NCBI GenBank assembly: GCA_017871115.1
Contig: JAFCIZ010000010.1
Coordinates: forward strand, 208,501 to 272,500
Reading direction: 5' to 3'
Source of the DNA: Cunninghamella blakesleeana
Taxonomy: Eukaryota > Mucoromycota > Mucoromycetes > Mucorales > Cunninghamellaceae
DNA length: 64,000 nucleotides
The notes beneath the pieces were generated by a model that had not been told where the DNA came from, searched no databases, and worked only from the letters and a program-made list of their open reading frames with translations. The translations under genes were made by a program, and so were the position numbers. How positions within the stretch are numbered: position 1 is the stretch's first letter; each line of letters starts with the position of its first letter. This document shows, piece by piece, positions 50,803 through 62,305 of the stretch.

Positions 50803-51438
50803 ATGACAACTGTTTATACTATTGATAGTATTGAAAACGCTCTCGTGCCTTCAAGTGTTTCTCAAGTATTAAAACCAACACTTAACACACCGATATATGT
50901 AAAATATCAAGATTGGGAAGAGTGTATGCGAAAAATAAGTGAACGTTGTTGTTTAAAATGGGTATCTAAAAGGCAATATGGCGGTGAAGATGGTCTTGAA
51001 AAAGAAAGAGATATTGAAGATAAACATCCTGAAGTACTATTTAGTAAAAGCTATACTTGCCACCGTGCTGGAAAATACCGACAAAAAAAGAAAGCGACAG
51101 TACGTGCTATTCAAAAGCCTTCTAAAAAATGTGATTGTAAAGCTACTTTTAAAGTGACTCGAAAAACAAATCAGCCGGATATCATGACTTTTTATTTTAA
51201 AAATGAACATATCAATCATACACCTGGAGACCCTGAAGATATCAATACACTTGGACTTTCAAGAAGTATGTTAGCATTTATTAAAAATCAATTAAAAGAA
51301 GGAAAAAATTGTAAAGATATTCGAGTATCAATTCACCAATTATTAAACCAACATCACCAACAAGTAAATGATCATCCATTCATTGAAAAATTACCAAATT
51401 ATGATGATGTATATAATATAAGTAAAAAGGTAGAGTGA
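50803..51438 (+). CDS. FAR1/MULE-like DNA-binding protein
   Basis: A single-exon 211-aa protein. The central region has the zinc-binding signature of FAR1-type domains: a basic stretch with SYTCHRAGKYRQKKK, KKCDCKATFKVTRK and FKNEHINHTPGDPEDI (Cys, Cys-x-Cys, His-x-x-x-H), preceded by W-E-E-C-M-R-K. The C-terminal part (LGLSRSMLAFIKNQLKEGKN, CKDIRVSIHQLLNQ) resembles the linker that precedes the transposase domain in Mutator-like proteins, but the protein stops at 51438 with no DDE catalytic region. It may be domesticated or truncated. A splice at the terminal AAG/GTAGAG could extend it, but no downstream coding exon was found before 51970. Confidence 0.7.
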   Translation: MTTVYTIDSIENALVPSSVSQVLKPTLNTPIYVKYQDWEECMRKISERCCLKWVSKRQYGGEDGLEKERDIEDKHPEVLFSKSYTCHRAGKYRQKKKATVRAIQKPSKKCDCKATFKVTRKTNQPDIMTFYFKNEHINHTPGDPEDINTLGLSRSMLAFIKNQLKEGKNCKDIRVSIHQLLNQHHQQVNDHPFIEKLPNYDDVYNISKKVE

Positions 51439-51971
51439 GATGATAGATGTGCGTAAGCTAAAATAGGATAATAACAGTGATCATTTTTTAATGTTGGTGA
51501 ATATATAAATATATAAGAAATAATGCATTTAAACTTAAAATGATTTTTTTTATTTGTACTAGTTTAAATCAGAGGAAAAGCTGTCTGTGTGAAATATGAA
51601 ATGAAGCCTACTATAATAGTATTAATAAAAAAAAAAATACAAATATTTACTTTAGAGAAATTATCCTTCCATAGCTTCCTATTTCTTTTCCTATATTATT
51701 GAATTTTAGATTCTATCATATATCTCTAAAAAAATAAATAATTTTTTTTTATTCCAATGTAACAGCTTAAATTTCTGATGGTTTATTTCTATGCTTCATA
51801 TTTTTTTTTTAAAAAAAAAATGAATGTACAATTGCTATCATTTATAATTTGGCTTTTTCTACTTCTTTTCCTTTTTCTTGTTTTTATTGTTGTTGTGTTA
51901 TATCAGTGTAGTGTGGTAAAGGTTTTTTTGTAATACTATTTTTCAAAATATTTTAATATTGATAGGTAGTA
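51439..51971. other. Intergenic with T/A junction
   Basis: Contains a T10A10 junction at 51801-51820. No coding frame was seen. Confidence 0.5.
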
Positions 51972-52421
51972 TTAATCCATATCTACAACAAATTCTCTTA
52001 AAATTAATTCTATTTCTTTTGAACAATTATCTAAATAGCTATAAATATAGTTGTTGGGATAGTTATATTTGAACGGTGTATGACAAATTGTTGGCAGTAT
52101 ATAATTGCGTATATTAGCAAGAGTAGATATAGTAAACTGAGGATTTTTATTCAAATAGTTTTTTCCTTTATTATCATCATTATTGCTATTCTTATAAACA
52201 GGTGCTGCTGATAAAGTATATATCTTTTAAATCAGTGAAAAATGGAAATGGTTTTTATTGATGGAGTGATTATTAAGATTATTAGATGGATTTGGGTTAT
52301 ATTAATTTGTCTGTAATCTTTTTTAGAAATAATGAATAGAGATTGATGAGATAAACTCTGTAGTGAAAGCCTTGATGTACCAAAATAATAGTATAAACAG
52401 CAACTAAACCATCATAAGCAT
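51972..52421 (-). pseudogene. Relic of a third copy of the two-TM membrane-protein family (last exon)
   Basis: At 52421, after a TTTTAATAG acceptor, the frame AYDGLVAVYTIILVHQG aligns with AYGVLTTIYIVVFGTPR, the start of the last exon in the two intact copies, with the same splice phase. The DNA matches better after a one-base shift (TTTTGGTACATCAAGGC against GTTTGGTACACCACGGC), so the frame is broken. Further on, DNCSKEIELILREFVVDMD at 52028-51972 corresponds to LEYRIEELEMILREYFLNVE of the intact proteins and then stops early. I found no upstream exons for this copy. It lies just downstream of copy A in the same orientation, so the locus was once at least a triplet. Confidence 0.6.
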
Positions 52422-53075
52422 CTATTAAAAAAATTAAAGAAAGGTGAAAAATAAATATTGTTTGAAAACACATCTTGTTTTTATTCCATTTATCTTGTAA
52501 AAATTAAGAGAACTTAATATCGTTTATTAACATTTTGCGGTCTTAAATATCCAAAAATAAAATAAAATAAAATAATAAAAATAATATACATATATATATA
52601 TATATATATATTAACATATAAAGCTAATTAAAGGGCTACATTGTTGGAATCAAAAGCTTTTTATCAACAGGATGTAAATAAAATAATAGCTTCATAATTA
52701 AGTAATGATATAGTCTAGAATGCATTATTTACTAACAGACTGTAGCGTACAATCTATTTTAAAAATATAAATAAATAATTAGATATAATAAAAAAAAAAA
52801 TGCAAAGTAAATATTCTATCAACCTTAGTAAAAAAAAAAAAATGTGAATAAATCGGCAACGCAACTCAAATCTATATAAAATAACCCAGATGGAGATTAA
52901 ATTATGCTGTAAAAAAATAAATAATCAAAAATGGGGTTTTTTTTAATTTTTGCTTAAATAATTGAATGAGTAACTTGCATTTTTATTATTATTATTATTA
53001 TATATAGTATTTATATATAAGTTAATATAGAATATACGACTTTTTTTTAAATGAAAAGATGCTTTTTTAAGGGTG
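52422..53075. other. Intergenic, AT-rich
   Basis: Spacer between copy A and the relic copy. It includes TA and ATAAA repeats near 52556-52612. No further exons of the relic were recognised. Confidence 0.4.
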
Positions 53076-53956
53076 TTAAGATGAATTATTGTTATTATTA
53101 TTGTCTTGATGGATATCTTCCATAGCAATAGAAATTCGACTATTATTATCCACAATCGTATCACCGTTCTTTCTTTCAATTGTAAATGATTTCTTTCTTG
53201 ATTTTTCTTTATCATCGTCTGGTAATACAAATGCTTTTTGAGGCAACGGTGTTATAGAATTACGAATTCGTGATTCATTATTAATATTATTATTATCATT
53301 TTCATTTTGTGTTTGATATTGTTGTTGATGTTGCTGAACAGAAGCCTGATAAAGTGGTAAACCTGATCTTTCAAGAGATTGACGTTGTTGTCTATGTCTT
53401 ATTCTTAAATCGTCCAAGTATTCCACATTTAAAAAGTACTCTCTTAATATCATTTCTAATTCTTCGATACGATATTCCAAAGAATTATAAATACTATTAG
53501 GAGTATTTCTAATATCATTTATATTTTCAATGGTTGTCACATTTTTGATTGATTCGTCATTATCAGTTTCTGTTGATGTATTTTTTGGTATAAGAGATGA
53601 TGATATGCCTACATTTTCAAAAGTATCAGTCGATTTATGATTTGGATTTAAAAATTCATCACTTGTATCATCACGTATATTATTATGTGTTGGGGTATAA
53701 TTGAACTTTTGTTTCCATCGTTTAAATAATGGTTGTTTCATGGAAGTAGATGTTGCCGTTGCGGTATTTGTACTATTTAATGTATATTGTTGATTCGCAC
53801 CAGATGGATCGAAATTATTTTTATTTAATCCTAGCTTCTCTTTTCCTTTACTAAATACTAATGGGAATCGATGTACAACACCCCAAGGTGTAAGCCGTGG
53901 TGTACCAAACACGACTATATAGATTGTTGTAAGTACTCCATAGGCACCTATAAACA

Positions 53957-53992
<36 letters not shown>

Positions 53993-55490
53993 GAAATAAA
54001 GGTAGGCCATTAGAAAATAGTGATGATAATCATTTTTTTCTTTTTTTCTTTATATATTTCCTTTTATTACTTACCACCCATTAAAGCTAAGGCAGCCAAT
54101 ATAGTATGCTGACGTTGTTCAGTCTAATTTTTTTTTTAAAAAAAAATAAGTTAGTATATTTGTGATTCCTATTATTGTCGTTATGGTTTTTAAATATATA
54201 AAAATAAATTATTAAAAGCAGTATAATTTACCTGCACTTCTATATTTGTTGTTGCAAGTTTCACGGAAAATCTACCATGATAGTCCTATATAAATCGAGA
54301 TATATGATTTATATTAGTTTTTATGTATTATATTGTTTTTCCTTTTCTTTTTTTTAAAAATAAAAAAATAAAAAATGAAAAATTAAATTATTATTCTTAC
54401 ACCTCTTGTAATATTTGGATTCGGACGTATTGGCCAATTGTGTTGTGAAGTTCGAAGAGTTTTAATGTCAACATAAGAATTTTGCTAATTGTAATAAAAA
54501 AAAAGTGTCAAGTAATTATTTTTTTTACTTTTAAAATTTACAAGTAGAATACATACAAACCCAAACAGAGAAGCAACATTACCAGGATCAATGGCTCGGT
54601 AAAGCAAAGGATAAAAATAAATAGCTGATGTATAATTTTGCATCGACGTTGCTCTATAAGCGCCTAATTTAGAAGAGTTAAAAAAGGATCGCTATTTTAA
54701 AATAGAAAAGTTAATATTTTTTAATTTGAAGTAGGAGGATAGATAAATAAAATGAAATAAAATTTTACCTGTTTTGGGATCATTGCGTTGACTTGATCTA
54801 GACTAAGACGCCAAGTACTAAAAGATTGATCGTATAAAGAAATTGCTAAAGAAGGGATAGAAAAAGAAGATTCTGTAGCTGCTGTTACGTTATCCATTCG
54901 CCAATAAATATCTACTCTTTGAAGATTTTCTACATCCATTCCACCGTTGGTAATCCCAAAATTTGCATCGCCTGCTTTAAAGACCTTACAAGAGACTGGA
55001 CCTTGACCACTTCCGTTGCTATAAAAATTAGCGCATCCAGGATTTTCTTTCATTGAAAAATCCATGTATTGAAAAGAACAATGTGAAATTGACCAATTAC
55101 CACTAAAGCATATTTCAACATCAGGTGCTAAATAGCCTGATACTGGAATATCTCTAGATGATAAGATAAGTAATGTACGGTCATTATATACCTAAATTAA
55201 AATAAAGTTTTTTTTTCTTAATAAAGTACAAAGTGAAACAAAACAAAAAAAGAGGCAGCTTTTTACTTACTTGAGAGATTAAATAGCCTACATAAGCTAA
55301 AAAAGTTAACCCCATTATAATGGCGGTAACACCTCGACTGACAGCGAGTGACCTTTTTTCTAAAGGCTAATATAAATTATATTAAAATAAAATAAATATG
55401 TTGCCATAGTTTTTTTTGCGGGAGAAGAAGAAAAAAAAGAAAAGAGATTTATTTTACCCTTTTATGTAATGCTTCAAATATAAAATGCAT
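53076..55490 (-). CDS. Two-transmembrane protein of unknown function, tandem copy A
   Basis: Eight exons: 55490-55458, 55366-55271, 55191-54769, 54691-54557, 54484-54401, 54285-54232, 54123-54075 and 53947-53076, 581 aa. A short cytosolic N-terminus (MHFIFEALHKRPLEKRSLAV) leads to TM1 (GVTAIIMGLTFLAYVGYLIS, about residues 22-42). An ectodomain of about 290 residues follows, with four clustered Cys and several N-glycosylation sequons (NWS, NGS, NVT, NSS, NYT, NIT). TM2 crosses the exon 7/8 junction (ILAALALMGGAYGVLTTIYIVVFG). The 270-residue C-terminal tail is presumably cytosolic, with the helix LEYRIEELEMILREYFLN and a Gln/Asn-rich end. No known family recognised; the topology suggests a surface or endomembrane receptor-like protein. 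Compared with copy B the stop comes three codons earlier. Confidence 0.85.
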
Positions 55491-56425
55491 AGGTAGTTTT
55501 ATTACTATTATTATTATTTTGGGATTTTATTAAAAAAAAAAAAAGAAGAGAGAAAAGAAAAAGAGAGAATGAAAAAAGTTAATAATTTGGTATTTATTAT
55601 TATATTTTTTTAAGTGTAACCAAAATAGAGTGTTCTAAGCCAACGGAAAGAGGTGATCAACAAAAAATTAAAATATGGATCATCTAATCTAGAAAACGTT
55701 GCATATTTAGTGATTAAAAAGAATAAAAAACTATAAAAAACGAAGGATTTGTAGCAAGTCTTTTAGTGTTCCTTGGTACATATATGTATATATTCACTTT
55801 TTTCATTTTTCATTTTCATTTTAGTTTTTTTAACAATTGAAAAAAAAAGAAAAGAAAAGCTTGCTAGGCTTGTCAAAAAGGGGGCGGGTAGATAGAACTA
55901 CTCTTTAGGAAAGTTACAGATATAAAAACACATTGGCTAAAAAAGGCTATTTTATCGTTAAAGTATTCTCATTGGCTGGAACTTATTTTTTCAGTTGATT
56001 TACTGGTAATCCTTTCCATTTCAAGACTTTTATTAAAACAACTGTATTTCCTTGTATTTAAATTTTAATACATCTATTGAACCTTGTTATTAGTGTTTTT
56101 GACGCTGTATATTTAAATAATTTCGCTTAATACTTATGATTGCATTTGCCCTATATCAATACTAAGTTATTAAAGTTTATATTTATTTAATTCTTGTACT
56201 TCAGTTAATGGTGTAAAAGAAAACTGTGTTTAAATATATTTCACCCGCTTTTCATTAATAATTTTTTTTGTATTAACTTTAAAGTGATTTAAGGTTAAAC
56301 AAAATTAACACCATAAAAACAACCGTAAATTGTTTGTTCTAAGTATTAATAGATATAAAATTAATTATAGCTTATTTTATTTTTTTAAAAAAAAATAAGA
56401 TAATAGTCTTTCATGAGAATATATA
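55491..56425. promoter_or_regulatory. Upstream region of copy A, partly shared with copy B
   Basis: Right upstream of copy A (about 55610-55800) there are stretches resembling the DNA upstream of copy B (about 60010-60210): GTGTAACCAAA, a GCTAAGCCA-like motif, and a TTGGTACAT/CGGTACAT element. The duplication therefore included promoter DNA. No coding frame was seen. Confidence 0.4.
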
Positions 56426-56775
56426 ATGGCACTTTCGTTATTTTTATTAATCTTTCCCTCCATTTGTGTTATGTTGGATTTACTCCATTATCATCGGTAC
56501 CTGATTATAAAGAGATCAAGTAACGATACTATTATTTTTGTAGTATTTTTTCTTGAATATCTTTGATTTATTGAATAATCGTATGAATAATCTAAATTAA
56601 AGAAAATTTTCTTGGAATCATTCCTACTTCCTTTAAACATTCATTTGTGTTTCTAGACAACAATGATGAGTGGTTACTCTGTATCAATTACATTAATCCA
56701 TTTTTATTAGTTTTTATACCACTATTACTACCATTATACATGGTTGTGATTTATGTTAAACGGTTATGCCAATAA
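56426..56775 (+). CDS. Candidate small membrane protein (two exons), weakly supported
   Basis: Exons 56426-56519 and 56603-56775 join in phase 1 to give 88 aa. A signal-like N-terminus (MALSLFLLIFPSICVMLDLL) is followed by NFLGIIPTSFKHSFVFLDNN, DEWLLCINYIN and a hydrophobic segment PFLLVFIPLLLPLYMVVIYV ending KRLCQ. The second exon has clear protein character. The donor (GTAACG) and acceptor (TTAAAG) are poorer than elsewhere in this window. An alternative frame in the first exon (YVGFTPLSSVPDYKEI) also looks coding, so a frameshifted relic is the main alternative. Family not recognised. It sits between the duplicated membrane-protein genes on the opposite strand. Confidence 0.35.
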
Positions 56776-57374
56776 ATGTTGGTTAGATTATTTTCATTAT
56801 TTAAAAAGGAGATCTATGTTAGATTACCAGCTGATATTTGAGATCAATCACTAGAATTTAATTCAGTATTTTTTTTTTCTCATCCTCTTAAAGCAAAAAA
56901 AATCCTAAAATGTGAATAATTCTGAAAATCAATTGCTTAAAATAAAATTAATGGTGATCATCAGTCATTTTTATATAATTAAAAGGGAGCCAATTATTTT
57001 GTAATTGTAATCGAAATAAAAAATATAAACAAATCTGTTTATATACAAGTATAAATATACAAGAACAACCTATATGAAAGTAAATAAACATATTAATTAC
57101 TTTATGTATGTAGAAAATTATCAAGTATATGAGCTCTTCATATAAAAACTAAAAAGTTGTATGTGTTTTAATTAGCCTAGTATTACCATTTAAAAGAAAA
57201 AAAATAATTAATTGATATTTATTTATTTATTCGTTTTTACATTTTTACATTTTATTAGTACAATTATTAATGATGATGATAAGTTTAAATGCCTACATTT
57301 TTCTTGTAAAAAAAAGATAAAAAAATAGATATGTGTAATATAGAGATGTAAATTAAAATAGAATGGATGATTTT
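56776..57374. other. Intergenic, AT-rich
   Basis: Spacer downstream of copy B. No coding frame or repeat of note. Confidence 0.45.
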
Positions 57375-58260
57375 TTAAGGATGCTGAGATGAATTATTAT
57401 TATTATTGTCTTGATGGATATCTTCCATAGCAATAGAAATTCGACTATTATTATCCACAATCGTATCACCGTTCTTTCTTTCAATTGTAAATGATTTCTT
57501 TCTTGATTTTTCTTTATCATCGTCTGGTAATACAAATGCTTTTTGAGGCAACGGTGTTATAGAATTACGAATTCGTGATTCATTATTAATATTATTATTA
57601 TCATTTTCATTTTGTGTTTGATATTGTTGTTGATGTTGTTGAACAGAAGCCTGATAGAGTGGTAAACCTGATCTTTCAAGAGATTGACGTTGCTGTCTAT
57701 GTCTTATTCTTAAATCGTCCAAGTATTCCACATTTAAAAAGTACTCTCTTAATATCATTTCTAATTCTTCGATACGATATTCCAAAGAATTATAAATACT
57801 ATTAGGAGTATTTCTAATATCATTTATATTTTCAATGGTTGTCACATTTTTGATTGATTCATCATTATCAATTTCTGTTGGTGTATTTTTTGGTATAAGT
57901 GGTGTAGGGCTACCTGTAGTTTCACAAGTATCAGTCGATTTATGATTTGGATTTAAATATTCATCACTTGTATCATCACGTATATTATTATGTGTTGGGG
58001 TATAATTGAACTTTTGTTTCCATCGTTTAAATAATGGTTGTTTCATGGAAGTAGATGTTGCCGTTGCGGTATTTGTACTATTTAATGCATATTGTTGATT
58101 CGCACCAGATGGGTCAAAATCATTTTTATGTAATCCTAACTTATCTTTTCCTTTACTAAATACTAATGGGAATCGATGTACAACACCCCAAGGTGTAAGC
58201 CGTGGTGTACCAAACACGACTATATAGATTGTTGTAAGTACTCCATAGGCACCTATAAAC

Positions 58261-58296
<36 letters not shown>

Positions 58297-59834
58297 GAAA
58301 TAAAGGTAGGCCATTAGAAAATAGTGATGATAATCATTTTTTTCTTTTTTTCTTTATATATTTCCTTTTATTACTTACCACCCATTAAAGCTAAGGCAGC
58401 CAATATAGTATGCTGACGTTGTTCAGTCTAATTTTTTTTTAAAAAATAAAATAAAAAATAAGTTTCTTATTTGAAAGTTGCTATTGACTTTTTTTTAAAA
58501 TAAATACATAAAAATAAATAAATATAGTGTATAAAGCGTTGTACAACTTACTTGTATTTCTATATTTGTAGCTGCGAGCTGCACAGAAAACATACCGTGA
58601 TAATCCTATATATATATATTAGTTTTTATACTTAATTTTTTCCTTTTCCTTTATTTTCATCGTTAATATATTTCTTACCCCTCTTGTAATGTTTAGGTTT
58701 GGATGTAATGGCCAATTATGTTGTGTCGTTTTAAAAGTTTGGATATCTACATAAGAATTATTCTTTTATAAGATTGAAAAAAAGAAGAAATATAATATAT
58801 TAATAGTTTATTTTAAATATTTTAATTATTGTTAATATTTATTTTAATACGTACAAAACCAAATAAAGAAGCGACATTTCCAGGAGCAATGGCTCGATAA
58901 ACCATGGGATAAAAATAAATGATAGATGTATAATTTTGCATTGACATTGCTTTATAGGCGCCTAAAGATGTAGCGTTGAAAAAAGATTGCTAAAAAATAA
59001 TATAAAGATATATAATTAATTTTTAAGGAGAAAGGAAAAACATAAACAAATATATATAAATAAAATAAGGTTTACCTGTTTTGGAATCATTGCATTGATG
59101 TCACCTTGACTAAGGCGCCAAGTACTAAACATTTGATCATATAAAGAAATAGGTAAAGAAGGAACGGAAAGTGAAGATTCTGTAGCTGCTGTTACATTAT
59201 CCAATCGCCAATAAAGATCTACTCTTCGAAGTGGACGATTTTCTGCATCTGTGTCGCCAGCAATAATTCCAAAATTTGTATCATTGGCTTGAAAGACTCT
59301 ACATATAACTTTTCCTTCGTTGGCTCCATTACGAAAATGATCTAAACAGCCAGGAATTTCCTTCATTGACCAATCCATATATTGAAAAGAACAATGAGAA
59401 AATGTCCAATTACCACTAAAGCATATTTCAACATCAGGTGCTAAATAGCCTGATACTGGAATATCTCTAGATGATAAGATAAGTAATGTACGGTCATTGT
59501 ATACCTAAATTAAAATAACGCTTTTTTTTTAATAAAATATATATAATAGTAGTAATAATAATAAAATACAAAATAAAATAAAAAAAGTTGATCTGGTGCT
59601 GCTTACTTGATAGATTAAATAGCCTACATAAGCTAGAAAAACTAACCCCATTGTAATGGCGGTAACACCTCGACTGACAGCGAGTGACCTTTTTTCTAAA
59701 GGCTAAAAAGAAATTAATATTAAAATAAAATAAATAAATTGTTACCACGGTTTCTTTGGGAGAAAAAAAGAAAAAAAAAGAAAAAAGGAGATTTATTTTA
59801 CCCTTTTATGTAATGCTTCTAATATAAAATGCAT
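57375..59834 (-). CDS. Two-transmembrane protein of unknown function, tandem copy B
   Basis: Eight exons with the same phases as copy A: 59834-59802, 59702-59607, 59504-59076, 58989-58855, 58762-58679, 58605-58552, 58427-58379 and 58252-57375, 585 aa. Exons 1, 2 and the first 100 or so nt of exon 3 are almost identical to copy A, as are exons 7-8 and intron 7. The middle exons differ clearly: CLDHFRNGANEGKVICRVFQ replaces CANFYSNGSGQGPVSCKVFK, and QSFFNATSLGAYKAMSMQNY replaces RSFFNSSKLGAYRATSMQNY. Exon 3 is two codons longer (AENRPLRRVD). Topology and ectodomain cysteines are conserved. The tail differs only at scattered positions and ends SSQHP. Both copies lack frame damage and appear functional. 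Confidence 0.85.
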
Positions 59835-60863
59835 AGATAGTTATTTTATAATTTTATGTATATATCAAATAATCAAAACTGCAAAAACAAAAATCAAATA
59901 AAAAAGAAAAAGAAAAAGAAAAGGAAAAAGAAAGAAAGAGGAAAAAAAAAGTTAAGTGGAGTATTTTATTTATTTATATTTTATACTTTTTTAGTTTGGT
60001 TGGAATACTCCAAGTGTAACCAAACAATGGAGCTGCTAAGCCAGCGATCAAAAAAAAAAAAAATATCATTCATCCAATGATTTTCATGATGTTTATTTAG
60101 AAAACTTTATTTAATCATTAAAAAATAATAAAATACCCATAAAAAAAAAAAAGAATCTCGAGTAAAATTAATTGATATTGACTTTGGTGATACCTCGGTA
60201 CATTTTTTGACATCTGAAAAAAGAAAAAGAAAAAAGAGAAAAGAGTTAGAGGAATACTATATATACACTTTAAGAAAGTTACAGTGGTATTCTTTTAAAA
60301 AAGAATAGTTGGGTTTTAATCTTGTTATTATCATTATTTGTCCAAGATTTAATACAAATAGTCTAAACAGTTATTCTTACGCGTACACGTTTAATACTAA
60401 AAACGTACTGAGCATATATATTAAATTAGTTTATTTTATTTTTTTTTAAAAAAAAAAACCTTTGTGATTATTACACAAACGGATGCCAAGTTGCTTCAAA
60501 TAATAAAAGAAATGAAACCCAATTACTTTTAGCCATATGGATTTATCATCATGAGATCTTTTTAGTTTCAAGATTAATTATTTTTATTTAATCATTCAAT
60601 TTTTTTTTCTTAAAAAGCTGTCGGAACACAATCACTGATTTAAACTTTTTTTAGCTACAATGGAAATCATAATTTTTTAAGGAACTCAAGCTTGGATTTT
60701 TAAAAGCGTCTGAATAATTTGAACCACCGAGCTATGTCGACGTCAATTTTTTTTTAGCTGGGAAAGAAAAAAAAAATAGTGATTGTTTTTTTTTATATAT
60801 TATCGCTTCTTTTTCTTCTCCTTTTAATATTATATATACACATATATATACAAATATAATACC
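59835..60863. promoter_or_regulatory. Divergent intergenic region between copy B and the complex I subunit gene
   Basis: The side near copy B shares motifs with the copy A upstream DNA. A T/A junction lies at about 60439-60458. The 80 bp before 60864 are pyrimidine-rich and then TA-rich, fitting the leader of the NDUFB3 gene. No coding frame was seen. Confidence 0.4.
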
Positions 60864-61067
60864 ATGAAATCCCATACTGAATCTCAAATTCGTAGACCTA
60901 TTTATGCCGATCCTTGGGCTAAAAGAGAAGCTTGGAGAAAACATCCTATTTTCAGCAAAGCTAGCAATTTCAAAACTTTATTCCCTGGTCTTGGATACGC
61001 TACTGTTGCTTTTACTATTTACTGTACTTATGAACACTTCTTTCTTAAAAACAAGAAACACCATTAA
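60864..61067 (+). CDS. NADH:ubiquinone oxidoreductase subunit B12/NDUFB3-like
   Basis: An intronless 67-aa protein. The conserved NDUFB3 pattern is plain: DPWAKREAWRKHPIFSKASN, then FKTLFPGLGYATVAFTIYCT and YEHFFLKNKKHH. The family is a single-span accessory subunit of the membrane arm of mitochondrial complex I, with D-P-W-x-x-R-E-A-W-R, F-P-G-L-G and Y-E-x-x-F as its hallmarks, all present. Length fits fungal members. The start codon follows a TATA-like AT run and an ACC context. Its presence implies a complete complex I, as expected in Mucoromycota and unlike Saccharomyces. Confidence 0.9.
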   Translation: MKSHTESQIRRPIYADPWAKREAWRKHPIFSKASNFKTLFPGLGYATVAFTIYCTYEHFFLKNKKHH

Positions 61068-61177
61068 ATTATTATAATGTATAATGACCAAAAAAAAATT
61101 TGTGATAGTTTGTAAGTTTACATGTTTATATATATATGAACAATCGATGTACGCTATGTATTTTTGTGTATATACTA

Positions 61178-61208
<31 letters not shown>

Positions 61209-62305
61209 TATTTTAAAGGTTTAGAATTTTTTTCACTCTTTCAACTTATTTATTATTATTATCCATTATATAAACGTTTTATCAATAATAATCCAATTTT
61301 ATACACCCTCACCCTTTATTTTTCGCTTTTCAACTCAATCACACAACATATCACCTTAATAGCACAATTTTTTTAATGAACAAATTGTAGATGCCTCTGT
61401 TTTTTTGGAAGAAAAAAATATAAAATAAAAATACTACATTTTATATTTCAATTTTTTTTTTTTTTTTTTTTTAAATATGTGCAAAAGTTTATAATGTGGA
61501 TCATCCATCATACTCAAAAAAAAAAAAAAAAGAATAATAAATGGAATTAAATATTTATAAATGCGTGTGCCAGGGACAAGATTTATATATATATTATATA
61601 TAAAAGTTTTTTTTTTTTTTTTTTGAGGAAAAAAAAGATATATAATGGGTTTATGAAAAATAAAACTATCATGGGTTTTCATATGATGAAATTTTTATAT
61701 ATTCTATCTTAATAAAATTATTTATTATAAAAAAAAGAATAAATGTAATAAAAATATACATATGTATATAGAAGGGTATTTCTAAATAGGTTGATATTTA
61801 AAATTAACCATTGGTAATCATTCTTTAGTATTATATTTCAAGCATTGGATGAAACGAAGTACATTTTAACTCAGCAGTATTATCACTTTCGTTATCAATT
61901 ATCATGTAAGTAATAAATAAAATACGTAATTAATTAGGATAATAATATGAATTTATGGGGTTATTAATACATATAAATTACATATCACCCTTAATTTTTA
62001 TGCAAAGGTAATAAAATATAATTTCAATGAAAAATATTACATGTTTGAAAAAAAGAAAAAAATATAAAGGTGACTAGGTTTTACTATATCAAGCTTGCCA
62101 ATAAATTTGTGTAAACCCAGACCATTTTTCAGCAATTTTTTTCTCTTTCTTTTTAATTTTTTTTTTTTAAAAAAAGTAGTTAATATATATCTTTATTTTC
62201 TAGTATATTATTAATATATTCTCATTATTATTATTCTTATTATTATTCTTATTGTTTTTCTTTGTTCTTTATTTTATATTATATATAAAATAATTAATAT
62301 TTTAT
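61068..62305. other. Intergenic, AT-rich
   Basis: Contains TA repeats (about 61178-61203) and long A and T tracts (61452-61472, 61517-61531, 61608-61624). A pyrimidine/TTA-rich stretch precedes the LDB-like gene. No coding frame was seen. Confidence 0.45.
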
